Positions 15,381-23,971 of a DNA stretch of 31,168 nt are shown piece by piece (the first letter of the stretch is position 1; every line of letters begins with the position of its first letter). Below the pieces are notes generated by a model, which saw nothing but the letters and a program-made list of their open reading frames with translations, did not search any database and was not told the origin of the DNA. The stretch comes from Bacteroidales bacterium UBA6229 (GTDB lineage: Bacteria; Bacteroidota; Bacteroidia; Bacteroidales; F082): positions 1-31,168 of the forward strand of contig DJWN01000094.1 in the NCBI GenBank assembly GCA_002440975.1, in the 5' to 3' direction. The position numbers were made by a program, and so were the translations under genes.

Positions 15381-16409
15381 ATGAACGAAAACCTGGATGC
15401 TTACGGTAAAGAACTTACAAATGCCGAAAAGGAAATAGAAAAAGTGTTGCGGCCGGACGCCTTTAGCAGCTTTGCAGGACAGGAGCAGGTTGTTGAAAAT
15501 CTGCGTGTTTTTGTGCAGGCAGCAGCACAAAGGGCTGAAGCACTGGATCATGTGCTTTTGCACGGCCCTCCGGGATTAGGCAAAACCACTTTATCGCATA
15601 TCATTGCAAACGAATTAGGGGTAAATATTCGCATCACTTCGGGTCCCGTGCTGGATAAGCCTGGTGATTTGGCTGGTTTGCTAACCAACCTCGAAAAAAA
15701 TGATGTGCTGTTTATTGATGAGATACATCGGCTAAGTCCGGTGGTGGAAGAATATCTTTATTCGGCTATGGAAGATTACCGCATCGACATCATGATCGAA
15801 ACTGGCCCCAATGCCAGGGCTGTGCAAATCACCATTAATCCCTTTACGCTCATTGGAGCTACCACACGCTCGGGGCTTCTCACTTCGCCACTGCGCTCGC
15901 GCTTTGGGATTAACCTGAGGCTGTCGTATTATGATGCCAAAACACTCACTGGTATCGTACAACGGTCGGCCTCCATCCTTCGGGTTCCGATAGAAGCTAA
16001 GGCAGCTGCCGAAATTGCAGGCCGTAGCCGGGGCACGCCGCGTATTGCCAATCTTTTGTTGAGAAGGGTACGCGATTTTGCTCAAATCAAAGGCAATGGC
16101 AAAATTGACATAGAAATTGCACGTTTTGGTTTGACGGCACTCCATGTGGACGAACACGGTCTGGACGAAATGGACAACAAAATCCTGCTTACCATCATCG
16201 ATAAATTTAAAGGCGGGCCGGTGGGTATCAACACCATTGCCACGGCTGTGGCTGAAGAAGGCGGTACGATAGAAGAAGTTTATGAGCCCTTTCTCATTCA
16301 GGAAGGCTATTTGATGCGCACACCGCGTGGCCGGGAAGCAACCGATAAAGCCTACAAACATTTAGGCAGGGTTAAAAATCCACAGCAAGGCTCGCTTTTC
16401 AACAGCTAA
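15381..16409 (+). CDS. ruvB: Holliday junction branch migration ATPase RuvB
   Basis: This 342-aa AAA+ motor drives branch migration with RuvA during recombination and repair. Walker A is GPPGLGKT (62-69), Walker B FIDEIH (111-116), sensor 1 GATTRSG (159-165), followed by the arginine-finger segment SPLRSRFG (169-176). The C-terminal winged helix ends ...GYLMRTPRGREATDKAY. ruvA and ruvC are not in the window. It leads an apparent operon with queG (20 nt) and the thioredoxin-like gene. Confidence 0.98.
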   Translation: MNENLDAYGKELTNAEKEIEKVLRPDAFSSFAGQEQVVENLRVFVQAAAQRAEALDHVLLHGPPGLGKTTLSHIIANELGVNIRITSGPVLDKPGDLAGLLTNLEKNDVLFIDEIHRLSPVVEEYLYSAMEDYRIDIMIETGPNARAVQITINPFTLIGATTRSGLLTSPLRSRFGINLRLSYYDAKTLTGIVQRSASILRVPIEAKAAAEIAGRSRGTPRIANLLLRRVRDFAQIKGNGKIDIEIARFGLTALHVDEHGLDEMDNKILLTIIDKFKGGPVGINTIATAVAEEGGTIEEVYEPFLIQEGYLMRTPRGREATDKAYKHLGRVKNPQQGSLFNS

Positions 16410-16429
16410 TCCAAACCTATAACCAGTGA

Positions 16430-17377
16430 ATGGCAGAATCAACTACTCTTCCGGAAAACTTTATTGAACTGCTAAAAACTGAAGCCCTGCAATTAGGATT
16501 TGATGAGGTAGGAATCAGCAAAGCGCAGCAACTTCCGGATGATGCCCGATTGATGGAAGACTGGCTTCGGCTGGGGTTTCAAGGCGGGATGAGCTACCTC
16601 GAACGGAATCGCGAAAAACGTTACGACCCACGTTTGCTGGTTGCAGGAACGGCAACAGTGATCACTGTTTTGCAGAATTATTTTCCAAAAGAAAAACTGC
16701 CGGAAGATAACAACTTCAAAGTTTCTAAATATGCCTACGGCAAAGATTATCACAAATTAATCCGCAAAAAATTGCAGAAACTGCTCAACTTTATCGAAAG
16801 CCATACTGGCAAACTGGATGGTGCCAGGGCTTTTACTGATTCGGCACCTTTGCTCGACAGGGCCTGGGCACAAAAAAGCGGATTGGGTTTTATTGGCAAA
16901 AACACCTGTCTGATTCATCCGCGAAAAGGCTCTTTCTTTTTTGTCGGACACCTGCTGATTCCGATTGATCTTGAAGCAAAAGAAAACGAAATCACAGATT
17001 ATTGTGGAACCTGCAGACGCTGCCTTGATGCCTGCCCGACTGGTGCACTGGTTGAAGCCCACCGCCTCGACGCCCGAAAATGCATTTCTTACCTCACCAT
17101 CGAACACAAAGGCGAGCTTCCGGATGCGTTGAAACAACAATTTGAAGGGTGGATTTTTGGCTGTGATATCTGTCAGGATGTTTGTCCCTGGAACCGCTTT
17201 GCTAAACCACATAATGAGCCCGGCTTTTTGATTTCGGAACAGTTAAAAAAAATGAGAAAACCCGATTGGGAAAAACTGGACGAAAACACTTTTAACGAAC
17301 TTTTCGCCGGTTCTGCTGTTAAAAGAGCAGCATACAACGGATTGAAAAGAAATATTGATTTCCTCAAAAAAGATTGA
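16430..17377 (+). CDS. queG: Epoxyqueuosine reductase
   Basis: This 315-aa cobalamin- and iron-sulfur-dependent enzyme performs the last step of queuosine formation in tRNA anticodons. Two [4Fe-4S] groups are visible: CGTCRRCLDACPTGAL (Cys192, 195, 198, 202) and CDICQDVCPWN (Cys245, 248, 252), plus Cys218 in ARKCIS. The FTDSAPLLDRAWA block (135-147) contains the conserved Asp137 thought to act as proton donor. It has no C-terminal HEAT-like extension, so it belongs to the short form. It lies 20 nt after ruvB and 1 nt before the next gene. tRNA-Phe in this window has a GAA anticodon and is not a queuosine substrate. Confidence 0.97.
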   Translation: MAESTTLPENFIELLKTEALQLGFDEVGISKAQQLPDDARLMEDWLRLGFQGGMSYLERNREKRYDPRLLVAGTATVITVLQNYFPKEKLPEDNNFKVSKYAYGKDYHKLIRKKLQKLLNFIESHTGKLDGARAFTDSAPLLDRAWAQKSGLGFIGKNTCLIHPRKGSFFFVGHLLIPIDLEAKENEITDYCGTCRRCLDACPTGALVEAHRLDARKCISYLTIEHKGELPDALKQQFEGWIFGCDICQDVCPWNRFAKPHNEPGFLISEQLKKMRKPDWEKLDENTFNELFAGSAVKRAAYNGLKRNIDFLKKD

Positions 17378-17378
17378 C

Positions 17379-17939
17379 ATGGCCCTTACACCCACAAAAC
17401 CCATTCCGCTTGGTTTCGCAGCTCCGGATTTTGAACTTACGGATCAAATCAGCAATAAACTACTGACCTACAAAAACATTCAAGGCAAAAAAGGTACCCT
17501 GGTGATGTTTATCTGCAATCATTGCCCGTATGTGAAGCATGTGATCAACGAGCTTGTGAGCATCGGAAAAGAATATATGCCAAAAGGAATTGGTATGGTA
17601 TCCATTAATTCGAATGATGCAGAAAATTATCCTGAAGATTCACCGGAGAATATGAAGCTTTTTGCCGCTGATCACGATTTTCCGTTTCCTTATCTTTTTG
17701 ATGAAACACAGCAAGTGGCCAAGGCTTATGATGCAGCCTGCACACCTGATTTCAATCTTTTTGATGTTAAAAATCGCTGCGTTTACCGCGGACAACTTGA
17801 TGGGAGCCGGCCCGGAAACGAAATGCCGGTAAATGGAAAAGACCTGCGGACAGCACTGGATTTGGTGCTGGCCGGTAAGCCTGTCCCCGAAAAGCAAATT
17901 CCGTCAACAGGCTGCAACATAAAATGGAAAAATTCATAA
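17379..17939 (+). CDS. Thioredoxin-fold protein, peroxiredoxin-like with CNHC motif
   Basis: This 186-aa protein starts at MALTPTKPIPLG, 1 nt after the queG stop. A longer start at 17355 would overlap queG by 23 nt and add eight residues outside the fold. It opens like AhpC/TSA proteins (GFAAPDFELTD, 12-22). Cys46 and Cys49 form a CNHC pair in FICNHCPYVKH, and ACTPDFNLFD (120-129) supplies the usual loop before the last strands. The tail TGCNIKWK (177-184) with Cys179 is characteristic of a peroxiredoxin-like subgroup (PRX-like 1). There is no signal peptide, so it is cytoplasmic. A thiol-redox role is likely; substrate unknown. It is translationally linked to queG. Confidence 0.88.
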   Translation: MALTPTKPIPLGFAAPDFELTDQISNKLLTYKNIQGKKGTLVMFICNHCPYVKHVINELVSIGKEYMPKGIGMVSINSNDAENYPEDSPENMKLFAADHDFPFPYLFDETQQVAKAYDAACTPDFNLFDVKNRCVYRGQLDGSRPGNEMPVNGKDLRTALDLVLAGKPVPEKQIPSTGCNIKWKNS

Positions 17940-17948
17940 ATCCGGAAG

Positions 17949-18563
17949 CTACAAGCTATAAAAAACAGCCAGCTGTAGCACATCGTTAAAAGCCCCAAAT
18001 TTATTTCCATAACGTTTCACATTGCCATCGACCCTATTTTTTCGAATGGAATTGATGGAATTGATGCTCCGCAAGCCCAGCGACCAATGCTCATGAAACA
18101 AATAACGCACCCCTACAATAGAACTGAAATTTAAGCTACGCCACACATCCTGCGAATTATCCAGATCGTTTACTTCTTCGTAATGGCTTGCCAGAAAAGC
18201 TGCTGTTAAACCTCCTTCGAGCCGTAATTTTCCAAAATCATACTGATAGATAAGCGGCATTTCCACGTAGTTCAACCTCAGCAGAAAGGGATTCATCCCG
18301 GCCTTTACATCCTGATCGCTGGTTCGGGAGCCTTTTTGCACAAAAAAAAGCTCCAGTTGCAAGCCCGAACGATCATCCAACTCAAGCCGGACGAAGCCAC
18401 CAAAACTTATGCCAGCTTTGTGAAAACCGGATATGTTATCACCGGCAACCTGGCTGCTAACACCACCAGCCAGCAGTCCGCCCTCAAACTGTTGTGCCGA
18501 AGCAGCAGGCAAAAAAACCAAGAATAAAAATGCACCAAATAAGCTATTCCAAACTGATTTCAT
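17949..18563 (-). CDS. Outer-membrane beta-barrel (porin-like / PorT-like) protein
   Basis: This 204-aa protein has a signal peptide (MKSVWNSLFGAFLFLVFLPAASAQ). The rest is made of alternating amphipathic strands: FEGGLLAGGVSSQVAG, GISFGGFVRLELDDRSGLQL, LNYVEMPLIYQYDFG, LEGGLTAAFLA, FSSIVGVRYLFHEHWSLGLR and the terminal LQLAVFYSL with a hydrophobic last residue. LNYVEMPL and GxRYxF-type strands are typical of the Bacteroidota OMP_b-brl_2 family. About 8 strands fit the length. A 9-nt direct duplication (GGAATTGAT, near 18046-18062) encodes the local repeat SINSINSI. Its stop lies 9 nt from that of the facing thioredoxin-like gene. Confidence 0.85.
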   Translation of the reverse strand: MKSVWNSLFGAFLFLVFLPAASAQQFEGGLLAGGVSSQVAGDNISGFHKAGISFGGFVRLELDDRSGLQLELFFVQKGSRTSDQDVKAGMNPFLLRLNYVEMPLIYQYDFGKLRLEGGLTAAFLASHYEEVNDLDNSQDVWRSLNFSSIVGVRYLFHEHWSLGLRSINSINSIRKNRVDGNVKRYGNKFGAFNDVLQLAVFYSL

Positions 18564-18677
18564 ATGAGGCCCCCTAATTTATTTTCAGGCGAAAATACAA
18601 ATAAATAAACATCATCAACTCCTGTAACGGGCTTTACCTTACCGGTTCAATTCGTTCTGAATGATGAAAATATAACC

Positions 18678-18685
18678 TAAATTTG
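18678..18685 (+). promoter_or_regulatory. Putative -7 box of the two-component operon
   Basis: TAAATTTG matches TAnnTTTG and lies 74 nt before the regulator ATG. The -33 region is poor (TTCG at 18651-18654). Confidence 0.4.
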
Positions 18686-18759
18686 ACATGAAATTAAACC
18701 ATTGGTTTTGAAAAAGCTACTAATTTAGTCCGATCCAAAACAGAACAATTAATCGCCTT

Positions 18760-19446
18760 ATGGACGTTTCAAAATTCAGTATTTTACTTGTCGATGACGA
18801 AGTTGATGTCTTAGAATTTCTTAGCTATAATCTTAAAAAAGAGGGCTTTAAGGTGCTCACTGCCACCAACGGAAAAGAAGCCGTTAAAAAAGCCGTGACC
18901 GAATTGCCTCAGCTCATCATACTGGATGTGATGATGCCTGAGATGGATGGCGTGGCTACCTGTGAAGAGATAAAGCAGATTCCGGAACTCAAAAACACCC
19001 TGGTGATCTTCTTAACGGCCCGCGGCGAAGATTATTCTCAAATTGCAGGTTTTGAAGCCGGTGCCGATGATTATGTAACCAAACCCATCAAACCCAAATT
19101 GCTGATCAGTCGAGTAAAAGCACTGCTAAGGCGTTATCAGGATAAAAACGATTCCGCACCTGATCAACTTGAAGTGAAGGACTTTGTGATTGATTCGGAA
19201 CGTTTTATTGTTATAAACAAAGGCAACGAAATTATCCTTCCAAAAAAAGAATTTGAGCTTTTGCGTTTGCTGGCATCCAAACCGAATAAGGTTTTTACAC
19301 GTGAAGAAATTTTTTCGAAAATATGGGGCGATAATGTTATTGTTGGCGACCGTACGATAGATGTCCATGTTAGAAAAATCAGAGAAAAAATTGGCATCGA
19401 AAATATTACTACGGTGAAAGGGGTGGGATACAAATTTGAAGTTTGA
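18760..19446 (+). CDS. Response regulator, OmpR/PhoB type
   Basis: This 228-aa protein has a receiver domain (1-122) with acidic pocket Asp12/Asp13, phospho-acceptor Asp56 in ILDVMMP, Thr86 in FLTARGED and Lys108 in YVTKPIKP. A winged-helix output domain follows (about 133-228) with LPKKEFELLRLLAS and a closing RKIREKIG...TTVKGVGYKFEV. It should bind DNA and control transcription when phosphorylated. The partner kinase starts 124 nt downstream. The pair resembles PhoB/PhoR in domain layout, but no phosphate gene is nearby, so the regulon cannot be named. Confidence 0.96.
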   Translation: MDVSKFSILLVDDEVDVLEFLSYNLKKEGFKVLTATNGKEAVKKAVTELPQLIILDVMMPEMDGVATCEEIKQIPELKNTLVIFLTARGEDYSQIAGFEAGADDYVTKPIKPKLLISRVKALLRRYQDKNDSAPDQLEVKDFVIDSERFIVINKGNEIILPKKEFELLRLLASKPNKVFTREEIFSKIWGDNVIVGDRTIDVHVRKIREKIGIENITTVKGVGYKFEV

Positions 19447-19570
19447 TACAGAAATATCGTAATTTCATGCTTTAAATGGGAAGCAGTAACTTGAATAATA
19501 AATTCTAGTATCTGATATTTTAATCCTATTATTAATACACTTCAGGCCTGATGAACCGATTTAACTAAAT

Positions 19571-20617
19571 ATGGCACGTTACCGCGAGACCCGATCAATT
19601 GCTGTGTATCTGGCACTTGGTGCAAGCCTGAGTGTAATTTTGCTTACGCTAATCATATTTTGGTTAGATGACCAATTGCTCTGGTGGCACTTGCTGATCG
19701 GATTGCTGCTCATTTTCCTGATCAACTACCTGATTACTTTAAAAACACTCGATCGGTATGTGTATAAAAAAGTCAAACTGATTTACAAAACCATTGGCGC
19801 AGCCAAACCCGATCAATCCAATGGAAAAACACCTCAAAAGCAGACAGAATCGCTGGAAGGCGTTAATCGGGCTATGCTTGAATGGAGCAAAAGACAACGC
19901 ACCGAGATAGAAGAACTGAAAAAACTGGCTGTCTATCGCAGAGAATTTCTGGGTAATATCTCGCACGAACTCAAAACACCCATATTTAATATCCAGGGTT
20001 ACGTTTTGACCTTGCTTGACGGCGGGCTGGAAGACGAGAACATCAATCGGACCTATTTAATGCATACCGAAAAAAGCATCAACAGGCTGATTGCCATTGT
20101 TGAAGATCTGGAAGAGATTTCGAAACTTGAATCGGGTGAGTTAAAACTCAATTTGCAACAGTTTGATATCAATGAGCTGAGTAAAGATGTTTTGGAATTT
20201 CTGGAGATGAAATCCCGCAAATACAAGACCAAAGTAACCCTCGAAAAACAATCCGACAAACCGGCTTTGGTTAAAGCCGACAAAAAACGCATCCGTCAGG
20301 TGCTGATCAATCTGATTGAAAATGCCATGAAATATGGTGATAAAGAGGAAAACCTGGTGAACATCCGTATTTTTGATGCAGACGAAAACTACCTGATTGA
20401 GATCAAAGATAACGGGTCGGGCATCAGCGAAGAAAACCTTCCGCGTATATTCGAACGTTTCTATCGGGTTGACAAAGGCAGATCGCGAGACAAAGGCGGC
20501 ACCGGGCTGGGATTAGCCATTGTGAAACATATAGTGGAAGCACACGAACAAAGTATCACCGTCAGAAGCCAGCTCGAAAAAGGAACCAACATTACTTTCA
20601 CCCTGGAGAAAGCCTGA
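19571..20617 (+). CDS. Membrane sensor histidine kinase without periplasmic sensor domain
   Basis: This 348-aa protein has two N-terminal membrane helices (about 10-30 and 38-58) joined by a tiny loop (WLDDQLLWW), so there is almost no extracytoplasmic domain. The HisKA helix carries the autophosphorylated His132 in FLGNISHELKTPIFN. The ATPase domain shows the N-box LINLIENAMKYG, G1 DNGSGIS, the F-box FERFYRVDKGRSR and G2 GGTGLGLAIVKHI. It lies downstream of the regulator it most likely phosphorylates. The signal may be sensed in the membrane or by a partner protein. Its stop is 1 nt from that of the facing protease gene. Confidence 0.95.
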   Translation: MARYRETRSIAVYLALGASLSVILLTLIIFWLDDQLLWWHLLIGLLLIFLINYLITLKTLDRYVYKKVKLIYKTIGAAKPDQSNGKTPQKQTESLEGVNRAMLEWSKRQRTEIEELKKLAVYRREFLGNISHELKTPIFNIQGYVLTLLDGGLEDENINRTYLMHTEKSINRLIAIVEDLEEISKLESGELKLNLQQFDINELSKDVLEFLEMKSRKYKTKVTLEKQSDKPALVKADKKRIRQVLINLIENAMKYGDKEENLVNIRIFDADENYLIEIKDNGSGISEENLPRIFERFYRVDKGRSRDKGGTGLGLAIVKHIVEAHEQSITVRSQLEKGTNITFTLEKA

Positions 20618-20618
20618 A

Positions 20619-22592
20619 TTATTGTTTGATCAATTTACCATTAAAATGTTGATCTCCAACCTGCAAGCGATAGAAGTATATGCCTCTTTTAGCTTCTGAT
20701 CCGATAATGCTGTTTCCGTCCCATTGCAGTTGTTGCAAACCGGCTTGCAGCTTCATTGAATTTTCATACACCAGACTGCCATTTATATGATAAATCGAAA
20801 GGCTTACCTCTTCGTTAACAGGTAAAAACATCCTGAATGTAAGCTGCCCCTTGAATGGATTGGGGAACACCTGATGCTGAACCAAATACAATTCAGCATT
20901 GCCTACCGGCTCAACCACGATCAGCTTCACAACCAAAGTTTGATGTCCTAAAGGACCGGCATCCATTAAAATTTCTGCATAAAGTGTATCAGGCACCATT
21001 TCCATGGCCGCAGCACTTATCAAAAGCGAAACAGCAGTATCTGCCGGCAATTGCAGGGTATCACTTGCTAAATTGAGCCAGGAATAAGGCTCTGCTTCCC
21101 GAAAAACCAATTGCAGATCATATTGGCCTGTATTGATAAATTGAATTGAATCGGTGCGAACACTTTCCTGTTCAACAATCATCGTTAAGGTGTCGTCAGG
21201 AAAAGCCTGCATACTTATCTTACCCAGAAGCAAATTCAAGGAAGTAAAAATGTTGAGCCGACCACCAGTGACAGTGATACCATCAAGATCCTCCAGTGGG
21301 TCAGTTCCATTCAGCAGGTAATCCTTAATCATCAAGGCATATTCACCCGGATTTTGGTGATAGGCATCCATAAAGGCACTGTCGGCGGCCGAAAACAACA
21401 AGCCAACAGCTCCTGCCACATGTGGTGTGGCCATGCTTGTTCCGGTGCCATAGCCATAATTTGTAGGTGCCGGACGAGTGGAATAAATTGAAGTGCCAGG
21501 CGCCCCCAGATCGATGCTTTCGAGGCCATAACCTGCCAAGGTAGATTTTTCGTCGCGATTGGTGGTATTGGTTACCGTGATCAGCCAGGGGCTTTCGAAA
21601 GCCGTTGGGATATCACCCTGATCGTCAACATTTACATTTCTGTTGGCTGTAGCTCCGGCATTTAACACTCCAATGGCTCCCAAACTGTCGTACATGGCTC
21701 CCCAGATGGGATAGTTATCCGGATTGCCAAAATCAACACCAAAAGAAGCATTGGTAGCAACAACAAAAGCACCTGAATCGCCTTGTGTTTCGTTGTAGCG
21801 TGAACGCATTTCATATACATAACTATACGCATTCACAACGATAGATTCGGTAGAAGATGAACCCGCAATTGGCATTACTTTCACATTCCAGTTTACACCT
21901 GTTACACCAATACCATTGTTTCCAATTGCTCCCACAGTGCCCGACACATGCGTGCCATGCGAGTTGGAAGGAACATTTCCGGAGTTGCTATAAGCATTCC
22001 AGCCATCATAATCATCCACATAACCATTGTTGTCGTCATCAATGCCGTTGCCCGGGATTTCGTGCCGATTCTTGAAGAAATTCAAATCCTCATGTTGCAG
22101 ATAAGCTCCGCCATCAATAACAGCTACTACAATGGTATCACCCAAAACTGTGAGGCCACCTGTGGTTATATCCCAGGCTTTCACTGCATCTATATCAGCA
22201 CCTTCGACACCTCCACCGGAACCATTGTTATAAAAACCCCATTGATCTTCAAAAAATGGATCGTCAGGAAAACTTTCATCCGCCTCGCGCAAGGCCACCA
22301 CATGATTAGCCTGTGCCAGACTAATGGCTGGTTGTTTCTTCAAATTGCTTATCAAAGCTGAAACATTGTGCCGGCCTTCCTCAAATTCCAGTAAAAAAAT
22401 CCCAAGTCGTTTCGAAAGCTCTTGTTTTATTGTTAGACCCTGCTGATTGAGCCAGGGAGCAATCGTACTGATGTTTTGTCCGGAGTTGAGTTGGATCATC
22501 ACTTCGCCGGGTATGCGCTCGCCCTGTTGTTGAGCCGAAGCCTGCAAAGAAAAAAGTACTATTGTAATTGCAAAAAGTAAAATTATTCTCAT
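20619..22592 (-). CDS. Secreted S8 (subtilisin-like) protease with T9SS sorting domain
   Basis: This 657-aa protein has a signal peptide (MRIILLFAITIVLFSLQASAQ) and a short propeptide (about 22-105, with PGEVMIQLNSG). The catalytic domain holds Asp160 in VVAVIDGG, His212 in NSHGTHVSGT, oxyanion Asn311 in LNAGATANRN and Ser386 in GTGTSMATPHVAG. A GIDDDNNGYVDDYDGWN segment (183-199) looks like a metal-binding insertion common in Bacteroidota members. A beta-sandwich spacer (about 450-570) precedes the type A T9SS tail (VFPNPFKGQLTF... RGIYFYRLQVG...GKLIKQ). It should be exported to the cell surface or medium and digest protein. It is 154 nt downstream of manC and may be separately transcribed. 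Confidence 0.95.
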   Translation of the reverse strand: MRIILLFAITIVLFSLQASAQQQGERIPGEVMIQLNSGQNISTIAPWLNQQGLTIKQELSKRLGIFLLEFEEGRHNVSALISNLKKQPAISLAQANHVVALREADESFPDDPFFEDQWGFYNNGSGGGVEGADIDAVKAWDITTGGLTVLGDTIVVAVIDGGAYLQHEDLNFFKNRHEIPGNGIDDDNNGYVDDYDGWNAYSNSGNVPSNSHGTHVSGTVGAIGNNGIGVTGVNWNVKVMPIAGSSSTESIVVNAYSYVYEMRSRYNETQGDSGAFVVATNASFGVDFGNPDNYPIWGAMYDSLGAIGVLNAGATANRNVNVDDQGDIPTAFESPWLITVTNTTNRDEKSTLAGYGLESIDLGAPGTSIYSTRPAPTNYGYGTGTSMATPHVAGAVGLLFSAADSAFMDAYHQNPGEYALMIKDYLLNGTDPLEDLDGITVTGGRLNIFTSLNLLLGKISMQAFPDDTLTMIVEQESVRTDSIQFINTGQYDLQLVFREAEPYSWLNLASDTLQLPADTAVSLLISAAAMEMVPDTLYAEILMDAGPLGHQTLVVKLIVVEPVGNAELYLVQHQVFPNPFKGQLTFRMFLPVNEEVSLSIYHINGSLVYENSMKLQAGLQQLQWDGNSIIGSEAKRGIYFYRLQVGDQHFNGKLIKQ

Positions 22593-22746
22593 AATGGCAT
22601 GTTATTTCAAGATAAATTGATCAATAGGATAATGTGCAAAGAAAATAAAATTTCAGCTATACTATTATGCTAAAACCTTCCAATCCAATGAGATGTTCAA
22701 AAATGATTTGATCCCTTCATTAAAACTCAAAAGTAAAAAAAGGAAT

Positions 22747-23844
22747 TTAAACGTATTTCTCGCCCTTTTCTACTTTGATGTCGTTTACAAACTGACGGAT
22801 TTGTTGTTCATCTGCTTTGCGGCAAATCAGCAATGCATTGTCATCTTCCACCACAATATAATCCTTAAGCCCCTGCAAAACAACCAACTTGTCTTTTGGC
22901 ATATTCACAATACAGCCTTCCGAATCGTAAGCCATCACCTGATTACCAACGATGGCATTTTGGTGTTCGTCTTTTTCCCTGATCTCATAGAGCGAACCCC
23001 AGGTACCGAGATCACTCCAGCCAAAATCGACAGCCATCACATACACATTTTCAGCTTTCTCCATCACGCCATAGTCAATAGAAATATTTCGGCAGATGCT
23101 GTAAGTCTGTCGGATAAAGGGTTCTTCTTCCGGAGTGCTGTATTTACCTGCACCTTCTTTGAATAACTCGTTCACTTCGGATAGATGTTGGTCAAAAGCC
23201 TTGTTAATGCTTTTAAGCGACCAGATAAAGATGCCGGCATTCCAGAGGAAATCGCCGCTTTCGAGGAAACTCTGTGCTATGCTCAGGCTTGGTTTTTCGG
23301 TAAAGGTTTTTACTTTTTTCAGTTTGGGAACATCTTCAGTTATAGCTCCATCCAAAAACTGAATATAGCCGTATCCGGTATCAGGCCGGCCGGGTTCGAT
23401 GCCTAAGGTAATCAGCCAGTCGTTCTTTTCGGCTACCTGCATAGCATCATGTACGTTTTGAGCAAATACTTCCTCTTGCAGGATGATATGATCAGAAGGT
23501 GCCACCACAATCACTGCCTCGGGATCGCGCTGCAGAATCACATGATTGGCGTAAGCAATACAGGGTGCCGTGTTGCGACGGGCTGGCTCACAAAGGATTT
23601 GCTCAGGGGCTATCAGGGGCAATTGCTCCTGCACCTGATGACGATATATTTCGTTGGTAACAATATAAATGTTTTCGGGAGGGCATAAACGCGTGAAGCG
23701 ATCGAAAGTCATCTGCAGCAGCGTTTTGCCGGTTCCAAGAATATCCAGAAACTGTTTTGGACGGGAAGTTTTGCTCATGGGCCAGAAACGCGCACCAATG
23801 CCGCCTGCCATGATTACACAATAACGGTTTTTAATTTGTTCCAT
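22747..23844 (-). CDS. manC: Mannose-1-phosphate guanylyltransferase
   Basis: This 365-aa enzyme makes GDP-mannose from mannose 1-phosphate and GTP for surface polysaccharides. It opens MEQIKNRYCVIMAGGIGARFW with the nucleotidyl-transfer loop GGIGARFWPMSKTSRPKQ (14-31), then PSDHII and the WNAGIFIW and DFGWSDLGTWGSL blocks typical of the family. It has only the transferase domain and no C-terminal phosphomannose-isomerase cupin. A longer frame reaches an ATG at 23916, but that ATG lies inside the -7 box of the promoter at 23914-23945, so the ATG at 23844 is the credible start. No other sugar-nucleotide gene is in the window. Confidence 0.95.
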   Translation of the reverse strand: MEQIKNRYCVIMAGGIGARFWPMSKTSRPKQFLDILGTGKTLLQMTFDRFTRLCPPENIYIVTNEIYRHQVQEQLPLIAPEQILCEPARRNTAPCIAYANHVILQRDPEAVIVVAPSDHIILQEEVFAQNVHDAMQVAEKNDWLITLGIEPGRPDTGYGYIQFLDGAITEDVPKLKKVKTFTEKPSLSIAQSFLESGDFLWNAGIFIWSLKSINKAFDQHLSEVNELFKEGAGKYSTPEEEPFIRQTYSICRNISIDYGVMEKAENVYVMAVDFGWSDLGTWGSLYEIREKDEHQNAIVGNQVMAYDSEGCIVNMPKDKLVVLQGLKDYIVVEDDNALLICRKADEQQIRQFVNDIKVEKGEKYV

Positions 23845-23913
23845 TAGTTGGGTATTAAATATAATAGGCCGACTGATCTGATTCGATCTGCCTTTTAAAT
23901 TGTATAACTCGTA

Positions 23914-23945
23914 CAAAAATAAACCTTATTTCTATACTTCCAAAA
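23914..23945 (-). promoter_or_regulatory. Promoter of manC
   Basis: On the minus strand TTTTG (23945-23941) is followed after 19 nt by TATTTTTG (23921-23914). Both elements and the spacing match the Bacteroidota consensus. The leader to the ATG at 23844 is about 62 nt. Confidence 0.7.
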
Positions 23946-23971
23946 GGCTGCTCCATCTGTAAATATTCAGA

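Noticed and set aside
15732..16361. 209-codon frame antisense to ruvB
   Set aside because: It lies wholly within ruvB, whose Walker and sensor motifs are intact; no independent signal supports it.
17355..17378. Upstream start for the thioredoxin-like gene
   Set aside because: It would overlap queG by 23 nt and add residues outside the fold. The ATG at 17379, 1 nt after the queG stop, fits better.
17948..17979. Imperfect hairpin at the thioredoxin-like/porin junction as a bidirectional terminator
   Set aside because: The stem is interrupted by a bulge and no T-run follows on either strand.
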